Positions 1 through 8,567 of a stretch of 64,000 bases of DNA are shown here, in pieces (positions within the stretch are counted from its first letter, which is position 1; every line of letters begins with the position of its first letter). Source of the DNA: Lentilactobacillus raoultii (GTDB taxonomy: Bacteria > Bacillota > Bacilli > Lactobacillales > Lactobacillaceae); assembly GCF_900411375.1 (NCBI RefSeq), contig NZ_LS422992.1, forward strand, positions 1-64,000. The letters run 5' to 3'. The notes below the pieces were generated by a model that did no database searches, had not been told where the DNA came from, and saw nothing but the letters and a program-made list of their open reading frames with translations. The translations under genes and the position numbers were made by a program.

Positions 1-2
1 AA

Positions 3-182
3 CTTTGTTTTAGCCTACTAAAACAGGCAACAAAGTATGTACCGGTGGCTAGCCGGGAATTGACGCTTGTGGACTATCATATCAACCATAGTAGAGAGCT
101 TATGTCGAGGTGGGATAGGATGAAGCAAGAAAAATCTGGGTATACATTCAGGTATATTTTCAGTAGCAGAAACTTAACATGA
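3..182 (+). CDS. 3' end of an unidentified upstream gene (partial)
   Basis: A reading frame is open from the window edge for 59 codons and ends in TGA at 180-182. That stop overlaps the ATG of the cyclophilin gene as ATGA, a classic translational-coupling arrangement. The visible C-terminus is basic and charged, with the stretch [18 protein letters not shown] followed by [10 protein letters not shown] do not recognise the family. The cyclophilin start has no good Shine-Dalgarno sequence of its own, which supports coupling and so supports this frame being translated. A chance open frame of this length is possible. Confidence 0.45.
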   Translation, partial: LCFSLLKQATKYVPVASRELTLVDYHINHSRELMSRWDRMKQEKSGYTFRYIFSSRNLT

Positions 183-763
183 CATTACCTCAATTAGATT
201 TAGCAAATGCAAAGGGCCCCAAAGCAACGATTAAGACCAATCACGGGGATATCACCATTCAATTATTTCCCGATCAGGCGCCTAAAACCGTTGAAAACTT
301 CATCGCCCTGGCAAATAAAGGGTATTACGATGGGGTGACCTTTCACCGGGTGATCCCTGATTTCATGATTCAGGGTGGCGACCCAACTGGCACCGGTGCT
401 GGTGGTGACAGTAGTTTTGGCGGCAGCTTTGAAGATGAATTTTCACCCGAATTATTCAACCTAAACGGTGCGTTATCAATGGCAAATGCCGGTCCCAATA
501 CCAATGGCAGTCAGTTCTTTATTGTGACCAATGAACACGTTGATGATGGCATGATTGGCCAAATGAAACAGGCTGGTTATCCGGATGCCATTATTGAAAA
601 GTATCGAGATGGTGGCACACCGTGGTTGGATTTTCGCCACACCGTGTTTGGCCAAGTCGTTGACGGAATGGCGGTTGCTAAAGAAATCAGTCTTGTCAAG
701 CGGGATGCGGCTGACAAGCCGGAGACTCCCGTTGTGATGACGACGGTTGAAATTTCCAAATAA
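179..763 (+). CDS. ppiB: Cyclophilin-type peptidyl-prolyl cis-trans isomerase
   Basis: This 194-aa protein is a cytoplasmic cyclophilin; no signal peptide is present. The fold signature is clear: [19 protein letters not shown] near residues 24-42, the active-site segment [19 protein letters not shown] near 55-73, and [16 protein letters not shown] near 101-116. These carry the catalytic Arg and the Phe/Met/Gln residues of the family. It catalyses isomerisation of Xaa-Pro bonds and assists protein folding. It has a short insertion ([22 protein letters not shown]) usual for the Firmicute PpiB group. The start ATG overlaps the stop of the upstream frame by 4 nt, and a strong terminator follows. 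Confidence 0.93.
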   Translation: MTLPQLDLANAKGPKATIKTNHGDITIQLFPDQAPKTVENFIALANKGYYDGVTFHRVIPDFMIQGGDPTGTGAGGDSSFGGSFEDEFSPELFNLNGALSMANAGPNTNGSQFFIVTNEHVDDGMIGQMKQAGYPDAIIEKYRDGGTPWLDFRHTVFGQVVDGMAVAKEISLVKRDAADKPETPVVMTTVEISK

Positions 764-781
764 TTAAATTAAGTTAAATTA

Positions 782-832
782 AAGGCTCGATGACGATCAA
801 AATTTTTTGATCAGTCATCGGGCCTTAATGTT
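782..832 (+). terminator. Intrinsic terminator after the cyclophilin gene
   Basis: A long hairpin (AAGGCTCGATGACGATCAAAA pairing imperfectly with TTGATCAGTCATCGGGCCTT) is followed by a T-rich tail at 829-836. It ends the cyclophilin transcript before hisC. Confidence 0.85.
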
Positions 833-915
833 TTTTAGTCATGATGCTCTTTAATACTGGCCGGCACTAATTTGGTATATGATGAAGTTAAATAACTCTA
901 AGGACGGTGAACATC

Positions 916-2028
916 ATGGCTAAATTTGATCAGACATTTCGTAAGGAAATCAATTCCGTTGCGCCGTATATTCAGGGTGAGACCGAAGCTGAGGTTGCCC
1001 GACGGTATCATTTGAAGAAAGTGGTTAAATTAGGTTCTAATGAAAATCCATATGGGCCGTATTATCATGCACGCCACGCAATTCTTCGCAGTGTGACGGG
1101 CATCAACCGGTATCCGGAAGATGATTTTCTAGAAGCTAAACAGGTGATTGCCAGCCGGTTTGGTTTAAAAGCGGCCAATGTTGGCTTGGGAAGTGGCGCC
1201 GGTAACATTATCGAAACCATTTCCAAGATGGTGTTGAACGCGGGAGATGAGGTTTTAATTGCGCGCCAATCTTACCGGTTATACCGAGAAGCATCGAAGC
1301 TGATGGGCGCAAAGGTCATCGAAATTCCATTAACGGATGACTATCAATTTGATTTGGCTGCGTTTAAGGCTAAGATAACCGATCGGACTAAATTGATTTG
1401 GCTTTGCAACCCGAACAACCCGACATCAGTGGTCACAGATCCGACAAAGTTGGCCGACTTCATTGCCGGTTTGCCGGATCATGTCTGGGTAGTGGTAGAT
1501 GAAGCTTACGCGGATTTTTCCAATCCCAGTCAATTACCGGACTTATTGCAATTTATTGGCCATAAGCGGCTCATGGTTTTACGGACATTCTCGAAATTTT
1601 ATGGGCTGGCCGGCGCTCGGTTGGGTTATCTGCTGGGTGATTCACAAACCATCGCAGCTTATGACACGGTAACGGAACCGTTTAATTCCAGTCGCTCAGC
1701 TTTGGCCGCCGCAATTGCTTCCTTAAAATATGATCAGGACCAGGCTGCTCGGACGTTAACGCGAATTCAAGGTGATCGTGAAGGCTTAACCGAATCGTTG
1801 GAACTTTTGGGCTTTAAAGTGGCTAAGTCTGAGACCAACTTTGTTTTTGCTAAGTTGCCGGACGGAGCGCCAAACGCAACTGAGTTGACTCAGAAACTGA
1901 TGGCAGCAGGGGTGATTGTTAGAGACGGAACACCATGGGGCTACCCACGGCACATTCGGGTGACCATTGGCAAACATGATGAATTGGAATATTTCCTTCA
2001 AAAATTGACGGCAATCTTGACAGCTTAA
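916..2028 (+). CDS. hisC: Histidinol-phosphate aminotransferase family, PLP-dependent
   Basis: A 370-aa class I/II aminotransferase of the HisC group. The motifs are GSNENPYGP near the N-terminus, LCNPNNPTS around 170, the Asp of VVDEAYADF around 195, and the PLP-binding Lys about residue 227 in TFSKFYGLAGARLGY. It would convert imidazole-acetol phosphate to histidinol phosphate with glutamate. No other his gene lies nearby, so an aromatic-amino-acid or general role is possible. The frame extends to a GTG at 907, but AAGGA at 900-904 sits 11 nt before ATG 916 and only 2 nt before GTG 907, so 916 is chosen. Confidence 0.88.
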   Translation: MAKFDQTFRKEINSVAPYIQGETEAEVARRYHLKKVVKLGSNENPYGPYYHARHAILRSVTGINRYPEDDFLEAKQVIASRFGLKAANVGLGSGAGNIIETISKMVLNAGDEVLIARQSYRLYREASKLMGAKVIEIPLTDDYQFDLAAFKAKITDRTKLIWLCNPNNPTSVVTDPTKLADFIAGLPDHVWVVVDEAYADFSNPSQLPDLLQFIGHKRLMVLRTFSKFYGLAGARLGYLLGDSQTIAAYDTVTEPFNSSRSALAAAIASLKYDQDQAARTLTRIQGDREGLTESLELLGFKVAKSETNFVFAKLPDGAPNATELTQKLMAAGVIVRDGTPWGYPRHIRVTIGKHDELEYFLQKLTAILTA

Positions 2029-2030
2029 GT

Positions 2031-2096
2031 GAAACCGGACTGATGATGAGGCAACCTTTCTTAAGAAAAATTGCCCCACGGTTAGTCCGGTTTTTG
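2031..2096. terminator. Shared bidirectional terminator between hisC and exoA
   Basis: An outer stem AACCGGACT/AGTCCGGTT encloses an inner stem (GGCAA..TTTCTT / AAGAAA..TTGCC). The T tract on the + strand at 2089-2095 and the convergent gene order suggest that it serves hisC and possibly both genes. Confidence 0.75.
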
Positions 2097-2855
2097 TTAG
2101 AGGGGCTCGGTTAGCAGCTCAACTGGGCAATGATCGGAACCAAAAACGTCAGTTAAAATTTTGGCATCCGTTAAGTCGGGTGTTAAGCGTTGGCTGGTGA
2201 TGAAATAATCGATCCGCCAACCAGCATTTCGGTCCCGGGCGTGAAACCGATAGCTCCACCAGGAATAGATGTCGGTCTTATCAGGGTAGAAGTGCCTAAA
2301 TGTGTCGACAAATCCCTGATTTAAAAAGGTGGTAAATGACTGGCGTTCTTCATCGGTAAAACCGGCGTTATGGTGATTGGATTGGGGATTCTTTAAGTCG
2401 ATTTCCTGATGGGCAACGTTTAAATCACCGCAAAGAATGACCGGTTTTTGTTGATCCAATTGAGCGAGATAATGTTGAAAGGCTTGGTCCCAAGCTAGTC
2501 GAAAGTCAAGTCGTTTTAATTTAGCACCGGAGTTTGGCACATAGCTGGTGACAAGGTAAAAGTTTGGGTATTCCAACGTAATGGCGCGCCCTTCGTGATC
2601 AAACTCGGGTGACTGGATCCCGTATTGGACACTAAGTGGTTCGTGCTTGGTAAAAATTGCGGTGCCGGCATACCCCTTTCTTTCAGCGTAATCAAAATAC
2701 TGGTGGTAACCAGGCAGCTGCAAGTCAAGCTGACCGGCCTGCATCTTGGTTTCTTGAATACAGAAGAAATCGGCCGCCAGTTCTTGAAAAGTTTTCGTAA
2801 AATCTTTTTTAACGATTGCCCGTAACCCGTTGACGTTCCAAGAAATAAATTTCAT
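2097..2855 (-). CDS. exoA: Exodeoxyribonuclease III / AP endonuclease
   Basis: A 252-aa member of the ExoIII/APE endonuclease-exonuclease-phosphatase family acting in base-excision repair of abasic sites. The catalytic motifs run in order: ISWNVNGLRA at residues 4-13, IQETKM around 35, CGDLNVAH around 145, the DYFITSQRL segment around 216, and the final GSDHCPVEL containing the catalytic Asp-His. The open frame reaches upstream to 2990, but the extra 45 residues are not family-like. ATG 2855 is preceded by GGATGG at good spacing and gives the usual N-terminus MKFISWNVNG. Confidence 0.95.
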   Translation of the reverse strand: MKFISWNVNGLRAIVKKDFTKTFQELAADFFCIQETKMQAGQLDLQLPGYHQYFDYAERKGYAGTAIFTKHEPLSVQYGIQSPEFDHEGRAITLEYPNFYLVTSYVPNSGAKLKRLDFRLAWDQAFQHYLAQLDQQKPVILCGDLNVAHQEIDLKNPQSNHHNAGFTDEERQSFTTFLNQGFVDTFRHFYPDKTDIYSWWSYRFHARDRNAGWRIDYFITSQRLTPDLTDAKILTDVFGSDHCPVELLTEPL

Positions 2856-2974
2856 AGTTAATTTTGACCATCCTTTAACTTTAATTTTGAGATGCTTCAA
2901 ATCAATTTTACTATAGCAAAAGTCTTGAATGGTTTTTTGGTAGAATATTTTATAAGAAAAATAGGGGAACCAAA

Positions 2975-3016
2975 AAAGAAGCTGAAACAAATTGACTTTG
3001 TCTCAGCTTCTTTTGG
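2975..3016 (-). terminator. Terminator of the MFS/DUF4811 operon
   Basis: Read on the minus strand, an AAGAAGCTGAGACAAA/TTTGTTTCAGCTTCTT hairpin is followed by a T tract. It lies just downstream of the DUF4811 gene and separates it from exoA. Confidence 0.85.
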
Positions 3017-3024
3017 CTAAACCA

Positions 3025-3744
3025 TTATTTTTTTATTGAGCGAATCAGTTTTTGCATCGCTTGTGCCTGGAATTCAGCAGTTGCTTGCTTTTGAAGTTTA
3101 GCTTGCTGTGCTTTAGACATCTTTGGGTTCTTCTTCATGGCCGCCATCACTTGCTTGGTGACAAAAGCTTTTCCCTGAGCCTTTAATTGCGCTTGGTAAG
3201 ACTTGCTCTTGAGTTTCTTTTGAAGTGCTTTGGCTTGATCAGTGGAAAGAACCAACCAATCTTTGTTGACATAAATTTTATTATGTCGTTTAACTAGTTG
3301 ACCGTCTTCACCGGCAATCCCGAACCAAAATTTAGAAGCGCCACTACGATAGCGCCAACGAGTGGTTTGGGTTTCAATTCTTGGTGTCCCACTTTCCGTA
3401 ATGACTTGGTTAGTGGTGTGGTTGACGGTCGTATGCGATTTCTTCTTTGCGTTTTCAGATGTTTGATAAATATAAACTTGATGCTTGTTAGCAGTTCCAA
3501 TTGGCTGATAAAGCAATAGTTTCATTTGCTTTGACGGACTGGCCGAATAGAGGAGATGGTAACTTGCTTTGGTTACTTGTTTCATCCCATAATGATCTTT
3601 ATCATTTTTAATAATAAAGACGGTTGATATGACCATCCCAATGATTGCCAAAATAGTTAGTCCCCAACTAAGTGGTTTGTTCTGAATATAAATAAAACAG
3701 ATGAACGACAGAATGGCGCAAATCCCTAAAACGACTAGGATCAT
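3025..3744 (-). CDS. DUF4811-type membrane protein, partner of MFS pump
   Basis: A 239-aa protein with two hydrophobic segments at the N-terminus (about residues 2-19 and 26-45), then a soluble region rich in Thr/Ser, and a lysine/glutamine-rich C-terminus (KKNPKMSKAQQAKLQKQATAEF). The pattern and context match the DUF4811 family known beside LmrB-like pumps in lactobacilli; this is from recall. Its start overlaps the MFS stop by one base (TAATG), so the two are co-translated. The function is unknown. It is probably anchored in the membrane with the tail outside or inside; topology is not resolved. Confidence 0.75.
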   Translation of the reverse strand: MILVVLGICAILSFICFIYIQNKPLSWGLTILAIIGMVISTVFIIKNDKDHYGMKQVTKASYHLLYSASPSKQMKLLLYQPIGTANKHQVYIYQTSENAKKKSHTTVNHTTNQVITESGTPRIETQTTRWRYRSGASKFWFGIAGEDGQLVKRHNKIYVNKDWLVLSTDQAKALQKKLKSKSYQAQLKAQGKAFVTKQVMAAMKKNPKMSKAQQAKLQKQATAEFQAQAMQKLIRSIKK

Positions 3745-5219
3745 TATTTGTCACCTCCGTTTTTGGCTGTGTAGTCAGCTGATGACGTTCGATTCTTCAT
3801 AAAGAAGGCAGTAACCAACGCCATCAAACAGAAGACGACGGCGACGATAAAGGCAGCGTGATAACCACCCAAAGTTGCATTAAAGAAGTCGTCTTTATAT
3901 TTCAACGGGTTGGTTGTCACTAAATGATGTGCCGGCTTTTCGCTGTTAGTAACGTTTGTTAGGATACTAATTAGAATAGCCGTTCCAACTGAACTGGCAA
4001 CCTGACGCTGCGTGTTATTAACCGCAGTTCCGTGACTTAATAAGTTCATTGGCAAGGAGTTCATTCCAACCGTCGTTGACGGCATCATGGCCATTGAAAT
4101 TCCAAACATTCGGATTGCATAGAAGACCACAATATAAGTAGTGGGCGTATCTTTTGTAATAAAGATAAATGGAATGGATCCCAATGTTAAAAGTGCCATC
4201 CCGATAATTGACAGGTGACGGGCACCATACCGGTCAACGGCCCGACCGGTAATTGGACTCATAATTCCCATCATTAAAGCACCGGCCAGCAAGGTTAGGC
4301 CGGATTCAAAAGCGGACATTCCTTTAACAATCTGAAGATACAGCGGGATCACCATTTCGACTCCGACCATGGCCATCATTGTGACAGAACTCAGAATAGC
4401 GGAGACTAGGAACGGAGTTGATTTATAAACCCGAAATTCCAAGAACGGCTTGTCCATTTTAAGTTGTCGCCAGATAAAGATAGCGATGAAGATCGCACCA
4501 ATAATCAACGTTGAGATCACCTTGGTGCTGCCCCAACCGTCATCACCAACGGACGAGAAGCCGTAGAGCAGGCTACCAAATCCAATGGTGGAAGTGACAA
4601 CCGAAAAGATATCGATGCCGGTCTTCTTGGTTGGCAGAACGTTTTTAACAAACCAGAAACTGCCAAGAATGACGATCAGCAATAATGGTAAGATCATGCC
4701 AAACAAATCTCGCCACGTTGCATTATCAATCACCCATCCGGAAAGCGTTGGGCCAATGGCAGGTGCCAGGCCAATAACGATTCCGGCAAGGCCCATGGCG
4801 GTTCCCCGCTTATCAGGCGGAAAAATTGACAGCATAATGGTCTGAAGCAGTGGCATGGTAACACCGACTCCTAATGCCTGAATGAGACGGCCACCCAATA
4901 GGAAACTAAAGTTAGGCGCCGTATAACATACAACGGTCCCAATGAAGAAAACGACCATTGCCGTCATGTAAAGGGGCTTTGAATTGAACCGGGTACTCAA
5001 CCAGGCACTGATTGGGATCATGATCCCGTTAACCAGTAGGAACCCGGTTGTCAGCCATTGAACGGTTGACGTTGAAACATCAAATGCCTTCATGATAGTG
5101 GGAAAGGCGGTTGACAGAATTGTCTGATTTAAAACCGTACAGAAAGTTCCAATCAGCAGCAACACAATCATCAAGCCGCGATTATAGGCTTTCCCGTTAA
5201 TATCGACCGATTTAGCCAA
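3744..5219 (-). CDS. MFS drug efflux permease, DHA2 (14-TM, LmrB/EmrB-like)
   Basis: A 491-aa integral membrane transporter with about 14 hydrophobic helices. It has the DHA2 hallmarks: TILSTAFPTIMKAFDVSTSTVQW in helix 1, LLGGRLIQALGVGVTMPLLQ, and GLAPAIGPTLSGWVI (antiporter motif C). It is predicted to export drugs or hydrophobic compounds by proton antiport; the substrate is unknown. The start is TTG at 5219, preceded by GAAGG at suitable spacing. It heads a two-gene operon with the DUF4811 gene and is divergent from a MerR regulator with facing promoters at 5281-5339. Confidence 0.9.
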   Translation of the reverse strand: MAKSVDINGKAYNRGLMIVLLLIGTFCTVLNQTILSTAFPTIMKAFDVSTSTVQWLTTGFLLVNGIMIPISAWLSTRFNSKPLYMTAMVVFFIGTVVCYTAPNFSFLLGGRLIQALGVGVTMPLLQTIMLSIFPPDKRGTAMGLAGIVIGLAPAIGPTLSGWVIDNATWRDLFGMILPLLLIVILGSFWFVKNVLPTKKTGIDIFSVVTSTIGFGSLLYGFSSVGDDGWGSTKVISTLIIGAIFIAIFIWRQLKMDKPFLEFRVYKSTPFLVSAILSSVTMMAMVGVEMVIPLYLQIVKGMSAFESGLTLLAGALMMGIMSPITGRAVDRYGARHLSIIGMALLTLGSIPFIFITKDTPTTYIVVFYAIRMFGISMAMMPSTTVGMNSLPMNLLSHGTAVNNTQRQVASSVGTAILISILTNVTNSEKPAHHLVTTNPLKYKDDFFNATLGGYHAAFIVAVVFCLMALVTAFFMKNRTSSADYTAKNGGDK

Positions 5220-5275
5220 AATCTATTACCTTCTTTTCTCTAAAAAATTGTTTTCATCTGAAAAACGATACTTGA

Positions 5276-5339
5276 ATAATATAAGAGCATTTACTCTAAT
5301 TGTCAACTATCTTGACAAAGTTATTTAAAAATATATACT
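5276..5339. promoter_or_regulatory. Back-to-back promoters and operator, MFS/MerR divergon
   Basis: Minus strand: TTGACA at 5306-5301, a 17-bp spacer, then TATATT (5283-5278), driving the pump. Plus strand: TTGACA at 5312-5317, a 16-bp spacer, then TATACT at 5334-5339, driving the MerR gene. The two -35 hexamers form an inverted repeat TGTCAACTATCTTGACA (5301-5317). The pump spacer holds AGAGTAAATGCTCT, an imperfect palindrome where a MerR-type protein could bind. Confidence 0.75.
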
Positions 5340-5448
5340 GAATGTCAGGAAATATGATTACGATATTAAATTGTCTTACAAATAAAATGTTGATTTATCA
5401 ACATTGGAAACCATTACAAAAGCAATTTTTGTGAAACGAGGAATAGAA

Positions 5449-5907
5449 GTGGATAAAGAATTTCAAAAAAAGCTGGCTAAAATTCTTGAAAAGACCGACT
5501 GGCATTTGGGAATTGGTGATGTCGAAAGTGCCACCGGAATCTCCCAAACCAAGTTACGTTATTGGGAGCGCAAGGGCTATATCAAGAGTGCTCAAGGAAA
5601 GGGGCAGAATCGAAAATTTACTTATAGTACCCTGATGAAGGTTTATCAAATGAAAATGTATTTGGATCAAGGGTATACACTAGCTGTGGCGGCGGAAAAA
5701 GCGGAGTCTAAAAATCAAATTATGCGGACTTTGAAGCGGGTGATTTTTGATCGGTATGAAGGTATCGAAACCCTTGAAGGTTGCCCAGCGATTAATTTAG
5801 GCTCACTGGTCGGTGATCCGGATCATTCACTTTATGCAATTGTCCGGAGTGATCACACGGATTTAAAATTATTCCCTAAGCAGCGGGATAATCAAGCCGA
5901 AGTTTAG
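5449..5907 (+). CDS. MerR-family transcriptional regulator
   Basis: A 152-aa regulator with an N-terminal winged-helix HTH of the MerR type: IGDVESATGISQTKLRYWERKGYI at about residues 22-45, then the wing and MKVYQMKMYLDQGYTLAVAAEKA. The C-terminal half (about 90-152) is short and has no recognisable ligand domain or metal-binding cysteine cluster. The frame extends to a TTG at 5404, but GAGGAA at 5438-5443 is 5 nt before GTG 5449, which gives the N-terminus MDKEFQKKLAK. The divergent, promoter-sharing position implies control of the MFS/DUF4811 operon and of itself. Confidence 0.82.
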   Translation: MDKEFQKKLAKILEKTDWHLGIGDVESATGISQTKLRYWERKGYIKSAQGKGQNRKFTYSTLMKVYQMKMYLDQGYTLAVAAEKAESKNQIMRTLKRVIFDRYEGIETLEGCPAINLGSLVGDPDHSLYAIVRSDHTDLKLFPKQRDNQAEV

Positions 5908-5987
5908 GTGACAATGGTCTGCTGGGCCAGAATGAATTCGACGGATGGTTTATGGGATTCATTAGATTTTTAAAATTAACACTTGAT

Positions 5988-6021
5988 TTTTACCCGGGTA
6001 AAAGCGTTAAACTGATACTAT
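5988..6021 (+). promoter_or_regulatory. cfa promoter with a perfect 16-bp palindrome
   Basis: TTTTACCCGGGTAAAA at 5988-6003 is perfectly palindromic. It covers the place where a -35 box would lie upstream of an extended -10 (TGA then TACTAT at 6016-6021). No good -35 hexamer is visible, so this may be an activator or repressor site. Confidence 0.6.
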
Positions 6022-6051
6022 ATTTATTTATAAAATTGTTGGAGGACTCTA

Positions 6052-7236
6052 ATGCTGGAAAAAACTGTTTATAAAGAATTGCTAAGCCACGCCTTTGACA
6101 TTCCGGTTTCGGTAACTTATTGGAATGGCAAGACTGAAACTTATGGCGGCGACAATCCGCAAATTAAGATTGAAATCAAAAAAGACATTCCGTTGAAGGA
6201 AATGACTTCTCAACCAACGTTGGTTTTGGGGGAAGCCTACATGAACGGTGAGATTGAAATTACGGGAAGCATTCAAGAATTAATTGCCTCCGCTTATCGA
6301 AAGGGCGGCAGCTTTTTAACGAACAACCCGTTTTTGAAACACCTGCCAAAGATTTCCCACTCTGAAAAAGAGAGTAAGAAAGATGTGCAAAGTCACTACG
6401 ATATCGGTAATGACTTCTACCGGTTGTGGCTTGATAAAACGATGACCTATTCATGCGCTTATTTCGAGCACGATGACGATACTTTGGAGCAGGCTCAAGT
6501 AAACAAAGTTCGCCATATTTTGCATAAATTAAAGCCGATGCCGGGCAAACGACTACTTGATATTGGTAGTGGTTGGGGCACGCTGATTTTCATGGCGGCC
6601 GAAGAATTTGGCTTGAACGCGACTGGCATTACTCTAAGTAAAGAGCAATACAATTACACGCAACAACAGATAAAAAAACGTGGCCTGGAAGACAAAGTCA
6701 ACGTCTTGTTAACGGACTATCGTGAAGTCAAGGATCAGTTTGATTATGTGACATCTGTCGGGATGTTTGAGCACGTTGGTAAAGAAAATCTTGGCCTTTA
6801 TTTCCAAGATGTTCAGAAGTTCTTAGTACCTGACGGCCGAGCATTGATTCACGGTATTACCGGGCAACATGAAGGTGCTGGGGTTGATCCATTTTTGAAT
6901 AAGTACATTTTCCCAGGTGGTTATATTCCAAACGTTGCTGAAAATCTGACTCATATCATGAATGCCGGTCTTCAGTTAACTGATCTGGAGCCCTTACGTC
7001 GACACTATCAACGAACACTTGAAATGTGGTATGCCAACTACACTAAGGTAATCGATCAGGCTGAAAAGATGTATGGCAAACCGTTTGCCAGAATGTGGTC
7101 GCTATATCTTCAAGGAGCGGCTGCTTCATTTGAGGCTGGTAACATTGATGTTATGCAGTATCTCTTAACCAAGGCCCCAAGTGGAACTGGATTGCCAATG
7201 ACCCGGCAATACGTTTACCAGGCGGATGGCGAATAA
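6052..7236 (+). CDS. cfa: Cyclopropane-fatty-acyl-phospholipid synthase
   Basis: A 394-aa SAM-dependent methyltransferase that adds a methylene bridge to unsaturated acyl chains of membrane lipids, a common acid and stationary-phase response. It shows [17 protein letters not shown] and MTYSCAYF around residues 115-145, the SAM motif [11 protein letters not shown] near 172-182, and [15 protein letters not shown] near 234-248. It has the full family length. The start ATG 6052 follows TTGGAGG with good spacing. It stands alone between a palindromic promoter and a terminator, so it is probably monocistronic. Confidence 0.95.
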   Translation: MLEKTVYKELLSHAFDIPVSVTYWNGKTETYGGDNPQIKIEIKKDIPLKEMTSQPTLVLGEAYMNGEIEITGSIQELIASAYRKGGSFLTNNPFLKHLPKISHSEKESKKDVQSHYDIGNDFYRLWLDKTMTYSCAYFEHDDDTLEQAQVNKVRHILHKLKPMPGKRLLDIGSGWGTLIFMAAEEFGLNATGITLSKEQYNYTQQQIKKRGLEDKVNVLLTDYREVKDQFDYVTSVGMFEHVGKENLGLYFQDVQKFLVPDGRALIHGITGQHEGAGVDPFLNKYIFPGGYIPNVAENLTHIMNAGLQLTDLEPLRRHYQRTLEMWYANYTKVIDQAEKMYGKPFARMWSLYLQGAAASFEAGNIDVMQYLLTKAPSGTGLPMTRQYVYQADGE

Positions 7237-7250
7237 TTTAATTAAATGAC

Positions 7251-7296
7251 AAAACGGCTGTGATGTTCCGGATGGAATGTCGCAGCCGTTTTTTGC
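7251..7296 (+). terminator. Terminator after cfa
   Basis: The stem AAAACGGCTG/CAGCCGTTTT, with an inner GTTCC/GGAA element, is followed by a T tract. Confidence 0.85.
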
Positions 7297-7336
7297 GATT
7301 TTAATGATGGAGTGTCTCACGTTGGTGCGAGGCACT

Positions 7337-7416
7337 TTGACTTTTTTCTTTCTATGCGGTACGCTTTCAGTATCATTTAATCAAATTTTCATTTTACTTG
7401 TGCGATTCTGCACAGG
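7337..7416 (+). promoter_or_regulatory. Promoter and leader hairpin of the D-2-hydroxyacid dehydrogenase gene
   Basis: TTGACT at 7337-7342, a 17-bp spacer and TACGCT at 7360-7365 form a plausible promoter. An inverted repeat TGTGC-GATTCT-GCACA (7399-7414) lies between it and the gene, possibly an operator or leader hairpin. Confidence 0.45.
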
Positions 7417-7459
7417 TTTAAAACCAGTTAACAGAAATAACACATAGGTGGTGGGCTTC

Positions 7460-8467
7460 TTGAAAAAGATTTTGGCGTACAACATTTTGGAATATGAACG
7501 AGAATTTGTCCTCGAATGGGCAAAGGAGCATCCCGACGTTCAAGTTGATTTTAATGCCATTGAGTTGCACGATGATACGGTGCAGTTGGCAAAGGGTTAC
7601 GACGGGATTGATTATCGGCAGCGCAGCAAGCTTTCCGATGACTCAAAATTATATGAAACACTGCGGGAATATGGGATTCATCAGTTAGCACTTCGATCGG
7701 CCGGGGTGGATTCGTGCAACTTAAAAGCAGCTAAAGAAAATGGGTTAACCATTACCAACGTCCCGTCTTATTCACCAAGAGCCGTAGCTGAAATGACCTT
7801 AACCCATGCGATGAATTTGATTCGCCACATTCCGCAATTTCAAAAACGAATTCGCCAAAATGATTATATCGTCAACGGACTTCGGTCAAAAGAAATTTCC
7901 AACCTCACTGTGGGGATTATCGGCGTGGGTCGAATTGGCAGTACAGTGGCCAAAATTTTTAAGGCATTGGGCGCAAAGCGGGTTCTTGGCAACGACATTA
8001 AAGAAAACGATGAGTTTCGTGATTTAGTTGAATACACGACTAAAGAAGACATTTATCAACATGCCGATTTAATTACCATGCATACCTACATGAGTGACCA
8101 AAATTATCACATGATTGGGCAACCCCAATTTGAGAAAATGAAGAAGACGGCTCTGTTTATTAACTGTTCACGCGGGCCGATTGTTGACACCGATGCGCTG
8201 GTAACGGCCTTGGAAACTGGCCAGATTGCGGGTGCCGGCATCGATGTGATACAGGATGAAACGAAGATCTTTAACCAATCCTTTGTTGGCCAAGATAAGA
8301 TTCCACTACCGGTTTATACTAAATTAATGAACATGGAGAACGTTTTCTTAACGCCGCACGTCGCATTTTATACCGATCATGCGGTTAAGAACATGGTCAA
8401 ACAATCATTAGATGATACATTGATGGAAATTTCCGGGAAAGAAAGTCCCCACCGAGTTCGTGTTTAA
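7460..8467 (+). CDS. D-2-hydroxyacid dehydrogenase, D-lactate dehydrogenase-like
   Basis: A 335-aa NAD-dependent dehydrogenase of the D-isomer family, reducing a 2-keto acid (pyruvate in D-LDH) to the D-hydroxy acid. It shows the Rossmann motif VGIIGVGRIGSTVAKIFKALG around residues 148-168, the catalytic Arg in FINCSRGPIVDTDAL, the Glu in AGIDVIQDE, and the catalytic His in FLTPHVAFYTDHAV. AGGTGG at 7446-7451 is 8 nt before TTG 7460, giving MKKILAYNILEYE, the family N-terminus; the two GTG codons at 7448 and 7451 lie inside the ribosome site. Substrate could also be 2-hydroxyisocaproate-like acids. Confidence 0.88.
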   Translation: MKKILAYNILEYEREFVLEWAKEHPDVQVDFNAIELHDDTVQLAKGYDGIDYRQRSKLSDDSKLYETLREYGIHQLALRSAGVDSCNLKAAKENGLTITNVPSYSPRAVAEMTLTHAMNLIRHIPQFQKRIRQNDYIVNGLRSKEISNLTVGIIGVGRIGSTVAKIFKALGAKRVLGNDIKENDEFRDLVEYTTKEDIYQHADLITMHTYMSDQNYHMIGQPQFEKMKKTALFINCSRGPIVDTDALVTALETGQIAGAGIDVIQDETKIFNQSFVGQDKIPLPVYTKLMNMENVFLTPHVAFYTDHAVKNMVKQSLDDTLMEISGKESPHRVRV

Positions 8468-8480
8468 CATAGATCGTCCA

Positions 8481-8541
8481 TTAAACTAAAGTCCCCAACT
8501 GATTAATTCGAAGTTAACCGGTTGGGGACTTTAGTTTAATT
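8481..8541. terminator. Bidirectional terminator with 19-bp perfect stem
   Basis: TTAAACTAAAGTCCCCAAC at 8481-8499 is perfectly complementary to 8521-8539. It sits between convergent genes and has A/T tracts on both flanks, so it can stop transcription from either side. Confidence 0.9.
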
Positions 8542-8567
8542 GTCAATTCATCAATTTTTTAATACTG

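Noticed and set aside
1786-2079. 97-aa minus-strand frame over the hisC end
   Set aside because: Antisense shadow of hisC with no start signals and no protein-like composition.
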